Shown here piece after piece: positions 21,670 to 33,637 of a stretch of 64,000 nucleotides of DNA. The stretch is taken from contig CASBWL010000422.1 of the NCBI GenBank assembly GCA_949130495.1, positions 124,001 to 188,000 of the forward strand, written 5' to 3'. How positions within the stretch are numbered: position 1 is the first letter of the stretch; each line of letters opens with the position of its first letter. Position numbers and translations under genes: made by a program. The notes beneath the pieces are model-generated. The model was not told where the DNA came from, did no database searches, and saw only the letters and a program-made list of their open reading frames with translations. The DNA is from Sambucus nigra (taxonomy: Eukaryota; Streptophyta; Magnoliopsida; Dipsacales; Adoxaceae).

Positions 21670-22530
21670 AACACCTATTAAAGGTAAACAAAACTTAGAT
21701 TTATAGTATGTTTTATTTAATTATCTCATCATTTAATTATCCTATTAAAGGGTGAGTGGTCTTATCCCATTCAAGACTGCATTTTTCTGTAATATACTTA
21801 ACAGCTCATGCACATTGTTACGATTTTAAAAAAATTCGACAGCATATCCATGTAGTTCTCCAAGTACACGACGTAGATTGACAGGTGTGAGTGTTATTTC
21901 AATTGATCAATTGAAATAACAGTCACACTTGTCAATCTAGTATGTACCCAGAGAACATTAAGATACGACTGCAGAACTTCCTCCAAAAGTAACAACTGTA
22001 AGCCAATAAGAATATTATACAGAAATTATACAGTCTCAAACTGTCCAAACGGGACAATTCGAGAGATCTCATTACACGGGTAATGACTCTCGAACGGGTC
22101 TAAGGGCTATTCAATGCGTACGCATAAGAACTAGAAGGCTAGTATCTATGCGCACTATATTTAATTTCAAGTATGTTTCATTTAATTATCATAGTATATA
22201 TATATATATATATATTGTTCGATATACAGAGTAATTTTCAAAAAAAAGTTGAAAATTCCCACCCCCATATGTACAATAATCCAGTGGTCATGCCACTTTT
22301 AAAACTAACCAACCAAACATTTACTAAACAAAAATAATTCAACAGCAATGTCAACAACAAATGTGTATCCCGTACTCCTTCTAATTCATCTACTCAATTA
22401 ATTCATTTCATCAATTAAACTAACAATTAACGTATAGAATTATTAATTTACTAATTTACACTGAGGGGCAATCCTACTTTCATATGGTACTTGCACGATA
22501 TTAAGAGAATTACAATGGTACCTTGACTTA
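21670..22530. other. C2 region upstream of TNP2
   Basis: Presumed first intron and leader of the minus-strand TNP2 gene. It contains an inverted repeat pair GACAGGTGTGAGTGTTATTT / AATAACAGTCACACTTGTCA around 21880-21940 and a TA run near 22195-22214. Part of 22270-22480 is the reverse complement of C3 14700-14870. Confidence 0.5.
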
Positions 22531-22537
22531 CCCCGCC

Positions 22538-22690
22538 TCCCCCCCCCCCCCCACCCCCCACCCCCACAAACAAATTGACAAATTCATGGGTTAATTCATG
22601 GGTTAATTCAAATACAAAAATAAATTCATGGGTTAATTCAAATACACACCCACCCCCACCCCCACCTCCCTCCACACACCCCCAACTCAC

Positions 22691-22730
<40 letters not shown>

Positions 22731-22797
22731 GCCCCACCCCCCAAATACAGCCCCCTGCCCCACCCCTATCCCCACCCTGCCCCACCCCCCACACACG

Positions 22798-22810
<13 letters not shown>
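22538..22810. repeat. C-rich and (CA)n low-complexity tract in C2
   Basis: CCCCCACCCC runs alternate with ACACAC runs and with a GGGTTAATTCA repeat at 22586-22642. It is the inverted counterpart of the G-rich tract in C3. Confidence 0.92.
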
Positions 22811-22829
<19 letters not shown>

Positions 22830-22853
22830 CACACAAACATATATATAAATGGA

Positions 22854-22878
22854 AGAGAGAGAGAGAGAAATAAACATG

Positions 22879-22914
<36 letters not shown>

Positions 22915-22990
22915 AGCGTAGAGAGAGAGGGAGGGAAGGGCGCGAAGCGTAGAGAGAGAGAGGGAGGGAACGTCGCGAGGGAAAAAAAGA
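22854..22990. repeat. (GA)n-rich tract, probable TNP2 leader (minus strand)
   Basis: GAGAGA blocks separated by GGAGGGAA(C/G)G units. On the minus strand this is a CT-rich leader right after the subterminal array, as in C1 and C3. Confidence 0.8.
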
Positions 22991-23014
22991 AGGGGTAAGG
23001 GTTTTTGCTGACGA

Positions 23015-23176
23015 AGTTATCACGGTCGTGTCAAGGTCATTGACCGTGATAATTATTTGTCACGGTCGTATCAAGGTCAATGACCGTGACACAAAACGCG
23101 ATATTTGTGTCACGGTCAATGACCTTGACAAAGGTGGCCGACTGAAACGTGACAATTTTGTCATTTTGGTGTAGTG
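23015..23176. repeat. C2 right subterminal array
   Basis: Copies of GTCACGGTC(G/A)T(G/A)TCAAGGTC and its inverse fill the last 160 bp, with the GGTGGCCGACTGAAA spacer found inverted at the C3 left end. Confidence 0.92.
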
Positions 23177-23217
23177 TAGGGCTGGCCACCCATTATTATT
23201 TTAAGCGGGGTGTCACA
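23177..23217 (+). repeat. R1 5' LTR, segment 3 (end of the LTR)
   Basis: After the TAG duplication the LTR finishes with GGGCTGGCCACCCATTATTA and GCGGGGTGTCACA, matching 28653-28693. The terminal CA at 23216-23217 marks the LTR end. Confidence 0.95.
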
Positions 23218-23219
23218 GA

Positions 23220-23231
23220 TGGTATCAGAGC
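23220..23231 (+). promoter_or_regulatory. R1 primer binding site (tRNA-iMet)
   Basis: TGGTATCAGAGC starts three bases after the 5' LTR and is complementary to the 3' end of plant initiator methionine tRNA, the usual primer of minus-strand synthesis. Confidence 0.93.
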
Positions 23232-25030
23232 ATCAGGTTCTAATGTCTTTGGATCTGTGCGGGTTTTCTGCGTTCTTCCGCAAGCGTTCTTGATGTAGAG
23301 CCCTACTATTAAGATTGTTGTGTTCACTAAGTTTATCTTCTTCTGCGAGGTGAATTCACTTGAACGATGTACATAGTTTCTCTCGTCTTAGACGTCACCA
23401 AGATTTAGTCATCCATGTATGGCAAATAGAGGGGATGACAGTGTGGAACCCGAATAGCCCATTGTGACTGGGATCGCAATCAAAGTTGCTAATAGTGTAG
23501 CACGTACGGTGGATGCTGCCATTGTTGTGATGGCACATCATCCTCCAGTTCCAATAAGCTCAAGACCACCCAGGACCATCTGCGTGGGAAAGAGAACTGG
23601 AAGCCTTTAGGCAAGGACATCCTTCAGGATTTTCGGAGGGAGCTGATGCAATTGTTGCAAGTCAGTAGAAGAAGTGAATAGTGACATCCTAGGGAGGCTA
23701 GATTGACGAATTCATCAACATTTGTTAAGAACCCTAGTGTTGGTGACTTTTACCGATGTGAGGGGTGTGGCATTGTCCCAATGTCAGGGGTATCGTCTTT
23801 TTAGAAGAGGGAGTAAGAAATTTGGAAACTTGGGTTCATTGAGTGGGACTGAAGGAGTTGTCGGGGGTTGCAATAGCGCTTTGTCCTTCAGGATGGTTAG
23901 GAAGGATTTCCGGAAGGATGTTTCTCGGAGGAGAATTAGGCCTTGGAAAGAAAGCTTGTCCTGGAAGGAGTAGAGGGACCCAGGGATGAAGTGAAATAAT
24001 TGGATTATGGAAGTATAAGGTATAATACATTTCTTTGGGTTTAGGTCATGCTTTGTGCGGTATTGGGAGCGTCGCATGTAAGGTATAACGAGTGGTTAAC
24101 CGCTAAAACCGTAGTGTGTACATAATTTCCTTGGAGGAAGGAGTGAGTAAGTATGACCTTTGTATGGCATCTTTTAGGATAATAGAATGTCTCGTGATGA
24201 GCTAGTAGAGAGTTGTGCTATTGATTTTTGGAAGTGCGGACTGCTATGGTTTGTTGAGTAGTGGTTATAAGGCTGTTGTTTTATAGATAGGTTAGGGAGG
24301 GTAATTGTGGTATTCCAATGAGAGAATGACTTACACTGCGGCAATGCTTTAATGTGATGTAAAGGAATTTTATAGTTAAGGAGGTTCAGAGTTTAGCAGA
24401 TTCATTGTTAAGCGTGGAGTTTAGCTCAGGGTTGTGCTAGCTTTGAGATCTTGGTGTTGGTGAGAGTATTGTATTTGTTGGGGCCTTGTGTCTAGAACAT
24501 AAGGTGTTTGATTGGTGTGTCGAAAGACATGAAATTATTTTACATTATATTGCTATATAGGCCTTCGGGCAGTATCTATGACTTGAAAAATCGTTAATGA
24601 AACCTTAATCCTGGTTCAACCGATCTCAATCCCCCGATATAGCTACACAGTAGTGTATTGGGAGGGTTCTTTGTTTGGATTTTTCTTGCAAGACCCCCCC
24701 CCCCCCCCCCGCATGAAGGTGGCGAATGTCAGGATTTGAGAAGAGTTAAACCATTGGAAATTTTAAACTTTTATATATACTTAATATGCTACTATAGATA
24801 AATTTGTTGAGAGTTATATTACGATTTGAGGCTAGTGGAGCTGAGTTATGTTTTTATGAGTGGAGCTCGAGAACCGGGTGTATGGGCGCCTTGGTTAGCT
24901 AGTTTGATTTTAAAGTTATATGGTTCGATGTGAGAAGTGGGGGAGATAGGTATAGTGATCTTGAGGGTAGATGTAAGAACTAGATGAGGTTTGGAGTCCT
25001 AGGCACAACATAAATTTCGAGGATGAAAGT
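23232..25030 (+). pseudogene. R1 internal region with degenerate gag-like sequence
   Basis: Only about 1.8 kb separates the PBS from the purine tract, too short for gag-pol. Near 23415 a frame begins MANRGDDSVEPE, and near 23590 RELEAFRQGHPSGFSEGADA resembles the (F)R(R)..PP.F.G..DP region of Ty3-gypsy gag, but stops and shifts break it. No protease, reverse transcriptase, RNase H or integrase motif was found. The stretch near 24645-24750 resembles the LTR segment around 12155-12250 (TAGTGTAT, TTTGTTTGGATTTT, GCGAGAC). The element therefore depends on enzymes from elsewhere. Confidence 0.5.
24692..24710. repeat. poly-C run in the R1 internal region
   Basis: An uninterrupted cytosine run follows TTGCAAGA. 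Its length may be unreliable in the assembly. Confidence 0.9.
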
Positions 25031-25035
25031 TTTGT

Positions 25036-25054
25036 AAGGGGGGGGGGGGGAGTC
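25036..25054 (+). promoter_or_regulatory. R1 polypurine tract
   Basis: AAGGGGGGGGGGGGGAGTC stands directly before the 3' LTR start TGTAACACCCC. This is the expected primer for plus-strand synthesis. The guanine run may have been expanded. Confidence 0.9.
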
Positions 25055-26904
25055 TGTAACACCCCATGATTTTGGGACTGAGAAATTAAATGTTTGGGAG
25101 AAATAAAATATATTTAAATTGAAGAATTTTAAAATTTGGAAATTGAGGTCCAAAAATTGAGGATGTTATAAAGTATTCTAGATGAAGATTTTGAGTGCGC
25201 TATTGGTTTCGGATGGGCCGAGATAGTCGAAATGACTGTCCTTGGGATTTATTTCGGTTCCGAAATATTTTTACGTTAGTTTGACTCGAATTGGAGTAAA
25301 CGAGTCATTTAAAGTGTGTATTATCATTTAAAACTGGGATTTATGTTTTAAAGGCTTAAGAGGCTTACGGATCAGCCTATCTCATTTGTGAGAAAGAGAG
25401 AAAGAGAAAGAAAGAGAGAAAGAAGAAGAAAGGAAGAGAGAGAGGAGAAAGCTTGGAGATTTCCGGCCCATACGTGATCTCGAGGAAGATTCAACCCCTA
25501 CAATTCTGAGGCAAGCTTTTAATCTTGCTAAATAATTCATTTGTGTATTTTGTTTCATAATTTGTGGACAAAAGAATTGGATTTTGATTATATATATCAA
25601 AACCTAGATTTTGGGTATTTAAATCTTGTATTTGATGTTTATGCTTGGGTTTAAGGATGTATAACTTGAGGAGACTAGATATAGGATGGGTTTTGGTGTT
25701 AGGAACTTGATTGGGTTAGAGATTTATGGTTGGAAGTGGTATAAATTGGATTTTGGAAATTTTGGGTTTTGGAGAAATTAACCCTTTTCGTGGCTTGCTG
25801 AACAGGCCGAATCGATTCGCCCCTTGCGAATCGATTCGCCATGTTGCAGAACCATCAAGTCTTTAAGGCCGAATCGATTCGCCCCTTGTGAATCGATTCG
25901 GTATGTAGCAGACTTACAGGTCCCTTTGGACCGAATCGTTTCGCTTGGACCGAATCGATTCACTGTTGGGACCGAATCGATTCGGAAACAGGGCAGTTTT
26001 GAGAAATTTTCCTAGAGTGAGTTTTTCTCCATTTCGATTAGGTAAATCGATTTGGAATATTCTTCTATGATTCTAGGGATATGTTTTGGAGATTTATTGG
26101 GTGTTTTTCTCATAATAGGATCAAGGGGAAGTGTTAAGATATTTTGGGAAATGTATATACATTTATTGCATGGATGTTGTGGGAGATATCTCATTAGAGA
26201 TGGGAATCCTATTTTGAGATTATAACTGAGCTTAGATATGACGTAAGGCTGAGTACTTTTTGAGAGAGTTGCGAGGGTTTGGCGTGGAAATTGTAAGACG
26301 ACTTTTATGTCGAATCCTTATAGCGATAGGATTCTATTTAAGATATGATTGGGGATCGATGAGAGGGCGAGGTCGCGTATCCTTAGTAATGTTCAACTTA
26401 AGGAATAAATTGTAAATGCAATATGATTAATGGTTCACAGGAGAAATTGAATAGTAGGCTAACTTGAGAATGATTGGATTGTTCTATTGATTAGAATAGG
26501 ATTGTGTCAAATGGTAGTTGGGGTAGTTACTACATATCTATGTGTGATTAACGATGGGTATCCCAAAATATGATGGGATCATAAAATGAATTTAGGATTG
26601 AGCTTGAGGCTTACCAACTATTAGTTAGGTGAGTACCTATGACCGAGATAAGTATCGTGTATTGATGTGCATTTGGATATAGATGGGATGTATAGTGATT
26701 GTTACATATGTTTAACTTGAGTTATTAATCTTAATGTTGTATATATTGGAAGGATATTCATATCATAGGGACAATGGATGAATATGCTTCAAGTGAGGGA
26801 TCGCATTTATATAATGAATTAAGTTAAATACGCTTGGGACGACGACTAGTATAATGAGGATTATGTATGCTTCTAGCCGAGTTTATAAATCTCATACATA
26901 CGGA

Positions 26905-26955
<51 letters not shown>

Positions 26956-28693
26956 ATTATGTGTGTATATATGGCGTGAATATTTATACCGTGTGTGATG
27001 GTTGGTATATATATGATGTGATTATATGTAGGTATTTATATATGGTGTGAATGATATATATACTTATTGTGTGAGCATACTCGGCACATGCTATCATGGG
27101 AAGTTGAGCGATATGGGTGAGGCCCTTGGCTTGAGGAGCAGGGTGCGTATAGTCCTCAGGTCATAGTTGTCCATTATTACTTGAGTGATTTTATTTTTGG
27201 GGGTGAGAAGTCTTGGGTATGAGTCGTTCTCACTTTTCGGTTAGGAACTATGACCGCTTCCCATACGTTATGATTGATTTTTTCGCCATGGCGGTGTGAT
27301 AATAGTCCGATAGGTGGTGACCCCGGGAGAAAGTAAGTAATTCCTGGAAGATGATAGCATGGTGCATTATTTTTGTATCCTATAATCGTTTATGTTATGT
27401 GTATTGCAAAGTGTACATTATGTTTGTTATGTATACGTGGTTATAGGAATGAATGCTTGCTTATATATATTTAGGGTAAAATATATATATATATATATAG
27501 GTGAAGGTGATATGAATTTCCTAGTATGTACATCTTGGGTGATTTTGGTGTACTAGTTCATCAGAGTCGAAGGATCGTACTTAGAGATAATTGCGGTTAT
27601 ATTGATCCCAAGGATTCAAATAGAGATTAAAATTGTGTATTTAGAGTTGGTATTCAATACTTAGGTAGTTGTTGTAGTAGGATTTGTGTGGAGGACATAA
27701 TGGATCCCTACGATCAATATTGTCAAGGAGTAGTGTATCGGGGGGTTCCTTGTTTGGATTTCGCTTTGCGAGATGCCCCACGCACGAAACGTAGTGCAAT
27801 GTTAGGATTGGAGAGAATTTTGTCCTTCGGAATCAGATGTATGTTATTTGGAAAATAAATTCTTTATGCTTAAACTTATGAAAATGTGTGTCGTGCTAAG
27901 CTAATAACTGGTTTAAGCTAATAACTAGAATCTAAGCCTGGTAAAGCATATATATGCGTATATATATTTATATGGGATTAGAATGGAGAAGATTTTTGGG
28001 TTATGTTAGGATGGTGGGTTATACGGGTATAGGCCATGCTTATAGTTAGGTAGGTTGTCCTTAATTGTGTCGGGTAGCTTAATTAAAGTTCTGTGACACG
28101 ATTAGGTGCCCGCTGTAGATGAGAGGTGAGTTTGGGGTTTCACGAGAGTACGACTTCACTTTAATTATGAATTATATATATTGTTTACTTCAGGTGTCCC
28201 ACCGCAAGGATATCGTGAATGCTTTTCTATCCAGTGTCTTGGGAGCCGTAGTAGATGCGGACTATTGCGGGATTTAGATTGTAGTCGATTTCTATTCCTT
28301 TGTTAATCTAGATAGGATTCACTTTGTATATCGGGTTTACACCCAAGGGTTATTTGTAGCTGGTTATATTTCTTCTTTATGGATGTTGTACTGTCTGCGA
28401 CCCGACAGCTTATTCAGGTATATTTCCTTGTATGTACTCTTTTTATTTTAATGTTTAGCACTTATTTTATCATGGTACTTGTGCACATTTTACCTTTGTT
28501 AGTAGTTTTATATTGTTGGTTTGATTTCCATTGTATGTTTTATTTAATTTTGGCATCTGCTTTTATAGTTTTGGGTAGTTAGCCTTCTCTATTTTAGTAT
28601 CGTCAGTAGATGCTGAGGATGATCTATCTGAGATTCCTGATTAAATATAGTATAGGGTTGGCCACCCGTTATTATTTTAAGCGGGGTGTCACA
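25055..28693 (+). repeat. R1 3' LTR, complete (3639 bp)
   Basis: It runs from TGTAACACCCC to GGGGTGTCACA and is intact, which makes it the reference for the interrupted 5' copy. It contains a GA-rich tract (25386-25445), a cluster of CCGAATCGATTCGG-like palindromes (25806-25985), and TA runs (26907-26951, 27480-27500). The 5-bp target duplication cannot be checked because the upstream border is outside the window. Confidence 0.93.
25806..25985. repeat. cluster of CCGAATCGATTCGG palindromes in the R1 LTR
   Basis: Seven copies or variants of (C)CGAATCGATTCG(G/C) occur in 180 bp, separated by short unlike spacers. Motifs of similar design occur in R2, R3 and R4. Confidence 0.9.
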
Positions 28694-30438
28694 TAGATAT
28701 ATTATGGTTTATAAAGAATAATCTTACCCTTTTAGTGATAAATCATGAATATTATTAAAAAGGTATAGTGTACTAAATATAGAATAAATTCTATATTTTT
28801 TATCTACTCAATACAAGATGAATATAATTTTATTACCATTAACAACATAATTTTAATAAAAATAAAACAAATATCCGTCCATAAAAATAATGTAGAAGTT
28901 TGTCCAAAGTTCTTTATATTTTTTAAGTACTTATAAGCAATCATTTAAAATTAAATACTTAATTCTCTCATTGCAATTACAAATTACCATTAGTAGATAA
29001 ATTTGATTGATCATGGGATAAAAAGATAATACAAGAACTAGGTTTAAAGCATAAACCTAAGATTTCGAATCACGATAACTTAGCATATATTGTAGGTGAT
29101 ACGAATGAGGAGAAAATACTATGAAGGAAATTGATGGGATGCCTTTTATTATCCTCCAAAACCTTGCTAGAAAAAATCAAAAGCCTTAGGTCTTTAAGTA
29201 TATGATCCTCCCAAAGCAGACTATGATCATTAGCACTCTTGGAGACGAATACTTGTTGTTTTGAGTAAGATATGAACTTCTCTCTCTACACCCCTTCACA
29301 AAAATGTAAATAGTATTTTTCCTCTCCCTTTTTACCCCCCAATAATGAGCATACAACTTAAATCCTTACCTTACTCCATAAGTTATGGGCTTGGGGTAAA
29401 CTGGGTTTTTGGAGAGCCCAAACCTGCTACTTGGGTAAATGGACTATATTAGGGACCGAAGACTAAATAATTAAATTTGCTTACAAATAGGTACTCATAA
29501 ATCCCAAAATACTTCGCCATAATTTATTTACTTTCTCCATTTAATCGCAATCAATTCATCTAAATAATTATGACTGCGCTCCAATTTAGTTATCTCAAAA
29601 TCACTCGGAGTAATGAAGTCTTGTTTGCAAAGGTGTTATGGTACATAATATGATTCCCCACGTTAAATATGTAATACACATTTTTTTAAATCAATTTTTC
29701 GTTAACCGATTTTAACCAACTTCTTATTTATTCAATGATTCGCAGACTTAACTTATTTTATACTCTATAAGATTGTAAAATAATCCACTGATCAGGTTCA
29801 CTTTTATAATCAAAACTTATACGCATGTTAAGAGGTATCATAATCCCAAATATTTATTGGATGCAGATTTCTCTAAATTTTGAGCACATAATCGCACCCA
29901 TAAAAATCAAGGAACAATTGTGCAATTAATTCAATCCTCATAACCCTCGAGATTAAGAACTTTTGCACCATTTCCAAACATGTGATATTATGCAAGTCTA
30001 ATATAGTCATGACCTAGACTTGAACTTTTCCCATGGACCTATTTAATACATTCCTGAATGTACCACTCACAATACACTTCAAATTACCAGAAAAGTTCTT
30101 GAACCTGAGACATGTTCCCATATTATAAGATAGACTACCAGGATTGTAGTTGTAGCTTTATTGATAGGACGACCACTCCGTATCTAGGTTGTCAAGTGTT
30201 CAATTGCAATAGAACTGGAATTTTAATCTCTCGAGATTAGTCCGAACCCAACTCATGTACTAAGTCCAATTGACCGACATTGCATACATTATATTTAAAG
30301 AATGAATATAAGGCATTCTAACAAAGACGATTCTCATTTAAAATGAAATTGACAAACCTTTATTAAAAAAACATCGTACAAGGTTTTAAAAATAAAATCC
30401 CAATAATATCCCATTTATTCTCAAAGCTAAGTGCATAT
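28694..30438. other. AT-rich region, probably 3' part of an old copia element
   Basis: No coding region was found. It lies just beyond the stop codon of the minus-strand copia remnant, so part of it may be its 3' LTR, but I could not identify LTR borders. Confidence 0.35.
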
Positions 30439-30654
30439 TTATCTAACACACATTCCCTCTACATGACTCTCAAAAGCCTTTTCTAGTAAGATCTTTGTAA
30501 AAGGATCCACCAAATTATCTTGAGATGGAATCTTGGTCATGAGGATGTCGCCTGTCTAGACAATCTCCTGTATCAAGTGTTACTTACGGTCAATGTGCTT
30601 TTCCCTTTTATAAGTATTTGGTTCTTTCGAATTGGAAACCGCATATAACACATC
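30439..30654 (-). pseudogene. Ty1-copia polyprotein C-terminus (RNase H end), split copy part 2
   Basis: The minus strand reads CDVLYAVSNSKEPNTYKREK, HIDRK, a stop, HLIQEIV, TGDILMTKIPSQDNLVDPFTK and LLEKAFESHVEGMCVR before a stop at 30439-30441. This matches the end of copia RNase H (CDN..AI..AKEP...KHI..KYHLIREIV..GD....I.S.DNLADPFTK.L....FE.H...MG). The upstream half is at 41989-42465, moved away by the R2 insertion, with CACATC repeated at both borders. The fragment contains stops and is inactive. Confidence 0.88.
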
Positions 30655-33054
30655 GCACATTCGGGCATCGATCACCCGCGAAACTGTGTCAGGCATCACC
30701 AAATTAAACACCATTATTAGCATGTAACAAAAATATGAGACAATAAAAACTTTAATTCCACTAGATATAAAGCAATTTAATTCATCAAAATATAAATTTC
30801 CATCACCATGAAAACCCTCCAAAATAAATCCAACTCCAAATTATTAAAACTCAAATGGAATAATCCAACTATAAATATCTAACTGAAACCATAACAACTG
30901 TGGAACCGAATGGTCCACTAATCCATAATGATTGTGTCAAAATTAAAACGACGGAAGAGAATAAATCTAGGCTAAATAATCAATAAAATAAATGTCCACC
31001 TGCACTCCAATAATCTCCAATCCATCCTATGCAACTACTCCGGCACTAATGTTAGTCAACGCAATGGGTCAGAGCCCACTGCATGAATACTAGTTACTCC
31101 TCCCAAATCGGGTCCGTAAACCCAGATTTTATCATTATACATGATAAATATCACAATAGAATATTTATATTAAACGAGATATATATTAACATGCGAGTAA
31201 AATAGACACACACTGCCTACCCACATAACTGGGCCACCCCAATATTTAAGTCCAATTATTACATTACTCATAATTCATACTCCTATAATTTAATTAAATT
31301 AAATCAACTCATTTTATTTATGCGATACCGGTATAGACAGTTCACCCGATTACGAGTCCGACACGTATTTCTTACACGCCCAAAGTCTTACACCACACAC
31401 ATTCTTTTCACTATAGCCAGTTTACCCAATTTCCTCGCCCCTGTACATATTGGTGAGGTTCCACACATGACACATCACTATAGCTAGTTCACCCAATTTC
31501 GTTATCCCTGCACATATTGGTGGTGCTAACATACACCCACGTCGCTATAGCCAGTGTATGCCTTATTGTTTGCCCTCTACATATTGGCGACACAAATTCA
31601 TTTTAATACCCATTTATTATCTTAGGCAATAATTCCCCATTTTATCAAGTTCATTATTTTCTAATAGCGCCACCCTCTAATCGAGCATAAATAATCAAAC
31701 AACCCATAATCCTATACCTAGAGGTCTCCAAAACACAAGTATTTTGTATCCTATCATTTAGGAAGAACGCCTACGAATAGTTACTACCTAGTCTCACATC
31801 TAGACTACCGAACCAATAGAACGACGTAAAATTTAGCCCCACCCTGGAATTTTTCATCCGTAAAAATCTATACTAACTAGTCCCAAACGTAGAGATTGTT
31901 AACAATAACCAAGGCCTACCTACTAGTCACATACCTCGCAAGCAACCTAAAAGTAAAATGAAGGCATGACTTCCCCCAAAAATCCCATCGACCCCGCAGG
32001 GTCAAATTTTAACACAATTACCAATCACATAAGGCACATTTTCAACCTATCACAACAATTCTTTCAATAAATCACAAGATTACAACTTATCCAAATGATG
32101 TTCGTTTAATTATAATATTAATTAAATAATTAATTTTTTAATAACTTATATAATTTCCATCCATATATGTATTTCGGGGTATACAACAATAGATTTTTAT
32201 TCTATAAGCAACACATAAATAATATGATTTTACAAACGAATTCAATTTATAAAGTTCATAAGATTTATTCTAACATGCGAACGTCCATATATTCTAACAG
32301 AAACCCAACCTCTAATCTAACCATGCGGGAGTTTTGAGTCTTAATTCGTATTAATGATTTGAATAAAATAGTCCCAACTTTAGTTTCACTTTTTCTAATT
32401 AGTCTCTCTAATTTATTTTAAGAAACAATGATTATTAGTGTTTAGGCAACATTTAAAACACATAATACTAAAGGGAAATAATAAAAGTATTCATGGCTGT
32501 AAAACGTCATTTTAAAAATATGATTGGACGGTTGCACTCCTCTCGAGAAAACAATGAAGACACATTCTTGGACTATCTTGAGAAATCTTGGTTTAGCTCT
32601 TCAAAACTTGGGTTGAATCTTGCTTTTAAATGGGTTTAGGGCTTTATCGATGAAAGGAGATGTAAACGAGGGAGGCTACTGCTCTTAGGTCTGATATAGA
32701 AGTGTTTTAAAAAGTCTAACCCAAAATTATATTTATATAAGAAAGTGGAAGAGTTTTAATTAAACACAAACAATTAAAAAGAAGCCAAATGCCGCTGACA
32801 TGCCGACGCGAATCGATTCGCCTCCAGGGCCGAACCGGTTCGGTCTACCTTACCAAACGAGTTTCCCTCAATTTTATATAAAAATTTATAATTTCTTGAA
32901 TTAAATCTCGATTTCAATTCCGATTAAAATCTTATATTATGTAATTAAAAACAAATATTTTCAAGTATAAATATTAATAAATTCTAAAAATTATTTTTTC
33001 CCGATATTTTAATTTCTAAGAGATTTTATTTTTTTTAAATCATGGGGTGTTACA
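30655..33054 (-). repeat. R2 3' LTR (minus orientation)
   Basis: It aligns with the second R2 LTR throughout, for example TTAATTCATCAAAATATAAA at 30778 and 33773 and GGTAGTAACAC-type blocks. It ends (LTR start in minus orientation) at TGGGGTGTTACA, 33043-33054. It carries CGAATCGATTCGCC and CCGAACCGGTTCGG palindromes at 32808-32845. Confidence 0.88.
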
Positions 33055-33065
33055 TACTCCCCCAC
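33055..33065 (-). promoter_or_regulatory. R2 polypurine tract
   Basis: On the minus strand AGTGGGGGAGTA immediately precedes the LTR start, and TTTCAAGGACGACATTCC lies just upstream, the typical end of a Del/Tekay-like internal region. Confidence 0.8.
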
Positions 33066-33619
33066 TAGTACAGGAATGTCGTCCTTGAAATCGTCAAAGT
33101 GTAAATGTCAAATAAAAATCGAGCAAATAAAACAAGGCTTTCATATGTCTACCCGTACAATGCCATGATTGGGCACCCATACACCCAATTCTACACGCAC
33201 CTACCCCGTGACCAATAATACAATATATATTCTAACTATATACAAACATATCTATTAAAATAATAGTGTACCATGCCCTCCCACGAATCACCACCCGATC
33301 CTCTCTCCAAAAGACATCGCAACACTTAAGTCCTCGAATCAAATTACATCACCAAATTGATACGTATGATACCTAATATCTGTACTAACGATCTCCAAAA
33401 CAATTATCATATTAAAAATCAATTCTAAGCATCCTCACATCAAGATCATTAGTTCCAACCTCAATGTATACAACCGCCCTAACACTAAACTCCCCATTTC
33501 CAAGAAACACAACTAAGATGTATGAGAGACCCAATCCTTGAGGAGTACAAATCAACCAGGGGAATTAAAGATCGATAAAGCAGAAGATATAACGAACTCA
33601 TAACCTATGATACATAAGA
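33066..33619 (-). other. R2 internal region, no coding sequence
   Basis: About 550 bp with no reading frame and no gag or pol motif. It is far too short for any retroviral gene set; R2 is a strongly reduced derivative that keeps only the cis-acting signals. Confidence 0.8.
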
Positions 33620-33637
33620 CCATGCTATGATAACATC
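33620..33637 (-). promoter_or_regulatory. R2 primer binding site, mutated
   Basis: The minus strand after the LTR reads GATGTTATCATAGCATGG. It differs at two positions from GATGGTATCAGAGCATGG, the tRNA-iMet site as seen in R1. Confidence 0.8.

Larger units (their letters stand above)
13205..23176 (-). mobile_element. C2: CACTA transposon with a decayed TNP2 gene
   Basis: The left end is CACTACACCAAATCTGCC and the right end is GTCATTTTGGTGTAGTG, flanked by TAG at 13202-13204 and 23177-23179; the empty site is visible in the 3' LTR of R1. The transposase gene is read from right to left, so the element is on the minus strand: 23176 end, TNP2, TNPA remnant, 13205 end. C3, a shorter inverted relative, lies between 13571 and 17323. 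Subterminal arrays use the GTCACGGTCATTGACC motif. Confidence 0.93.
1..28693 (+). mobile_element. R1: non-autonomous LTR retroelement, left end outside the window
   Basis: R1 consists of a 5' LTR (split over 1-918, 11539-13204 and 23180-23217), a tRNA-iMet primer site, an internal region of about 1.8 kb, a purine tract and a complete 3' LTR (25055-28693). Base 1 corresponds to 26289 of the 3' LTR, so about 1.2 kb of the 5' LTR lies upstream. LTR ends are TGTAACACCCC and GGGGTGTCACA. The TTTCGAGGATGAAA string just before the purine tract and the TGTAACACCCC start resemble Del/Tekay-type chromoviruses (Ty3-gypsy); this assignment is inferred because no pol domain remains. The 5' LTR is interrupted by C1 and C2. 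Confidence 0.9.

Noticed and set aside
22451..23023. Frames made of His/Thr/Pro or Cys/Val runs
   Set aside because: They are translations of CA, CCCCA and GA low-complexity tracts in the C2 leader region.
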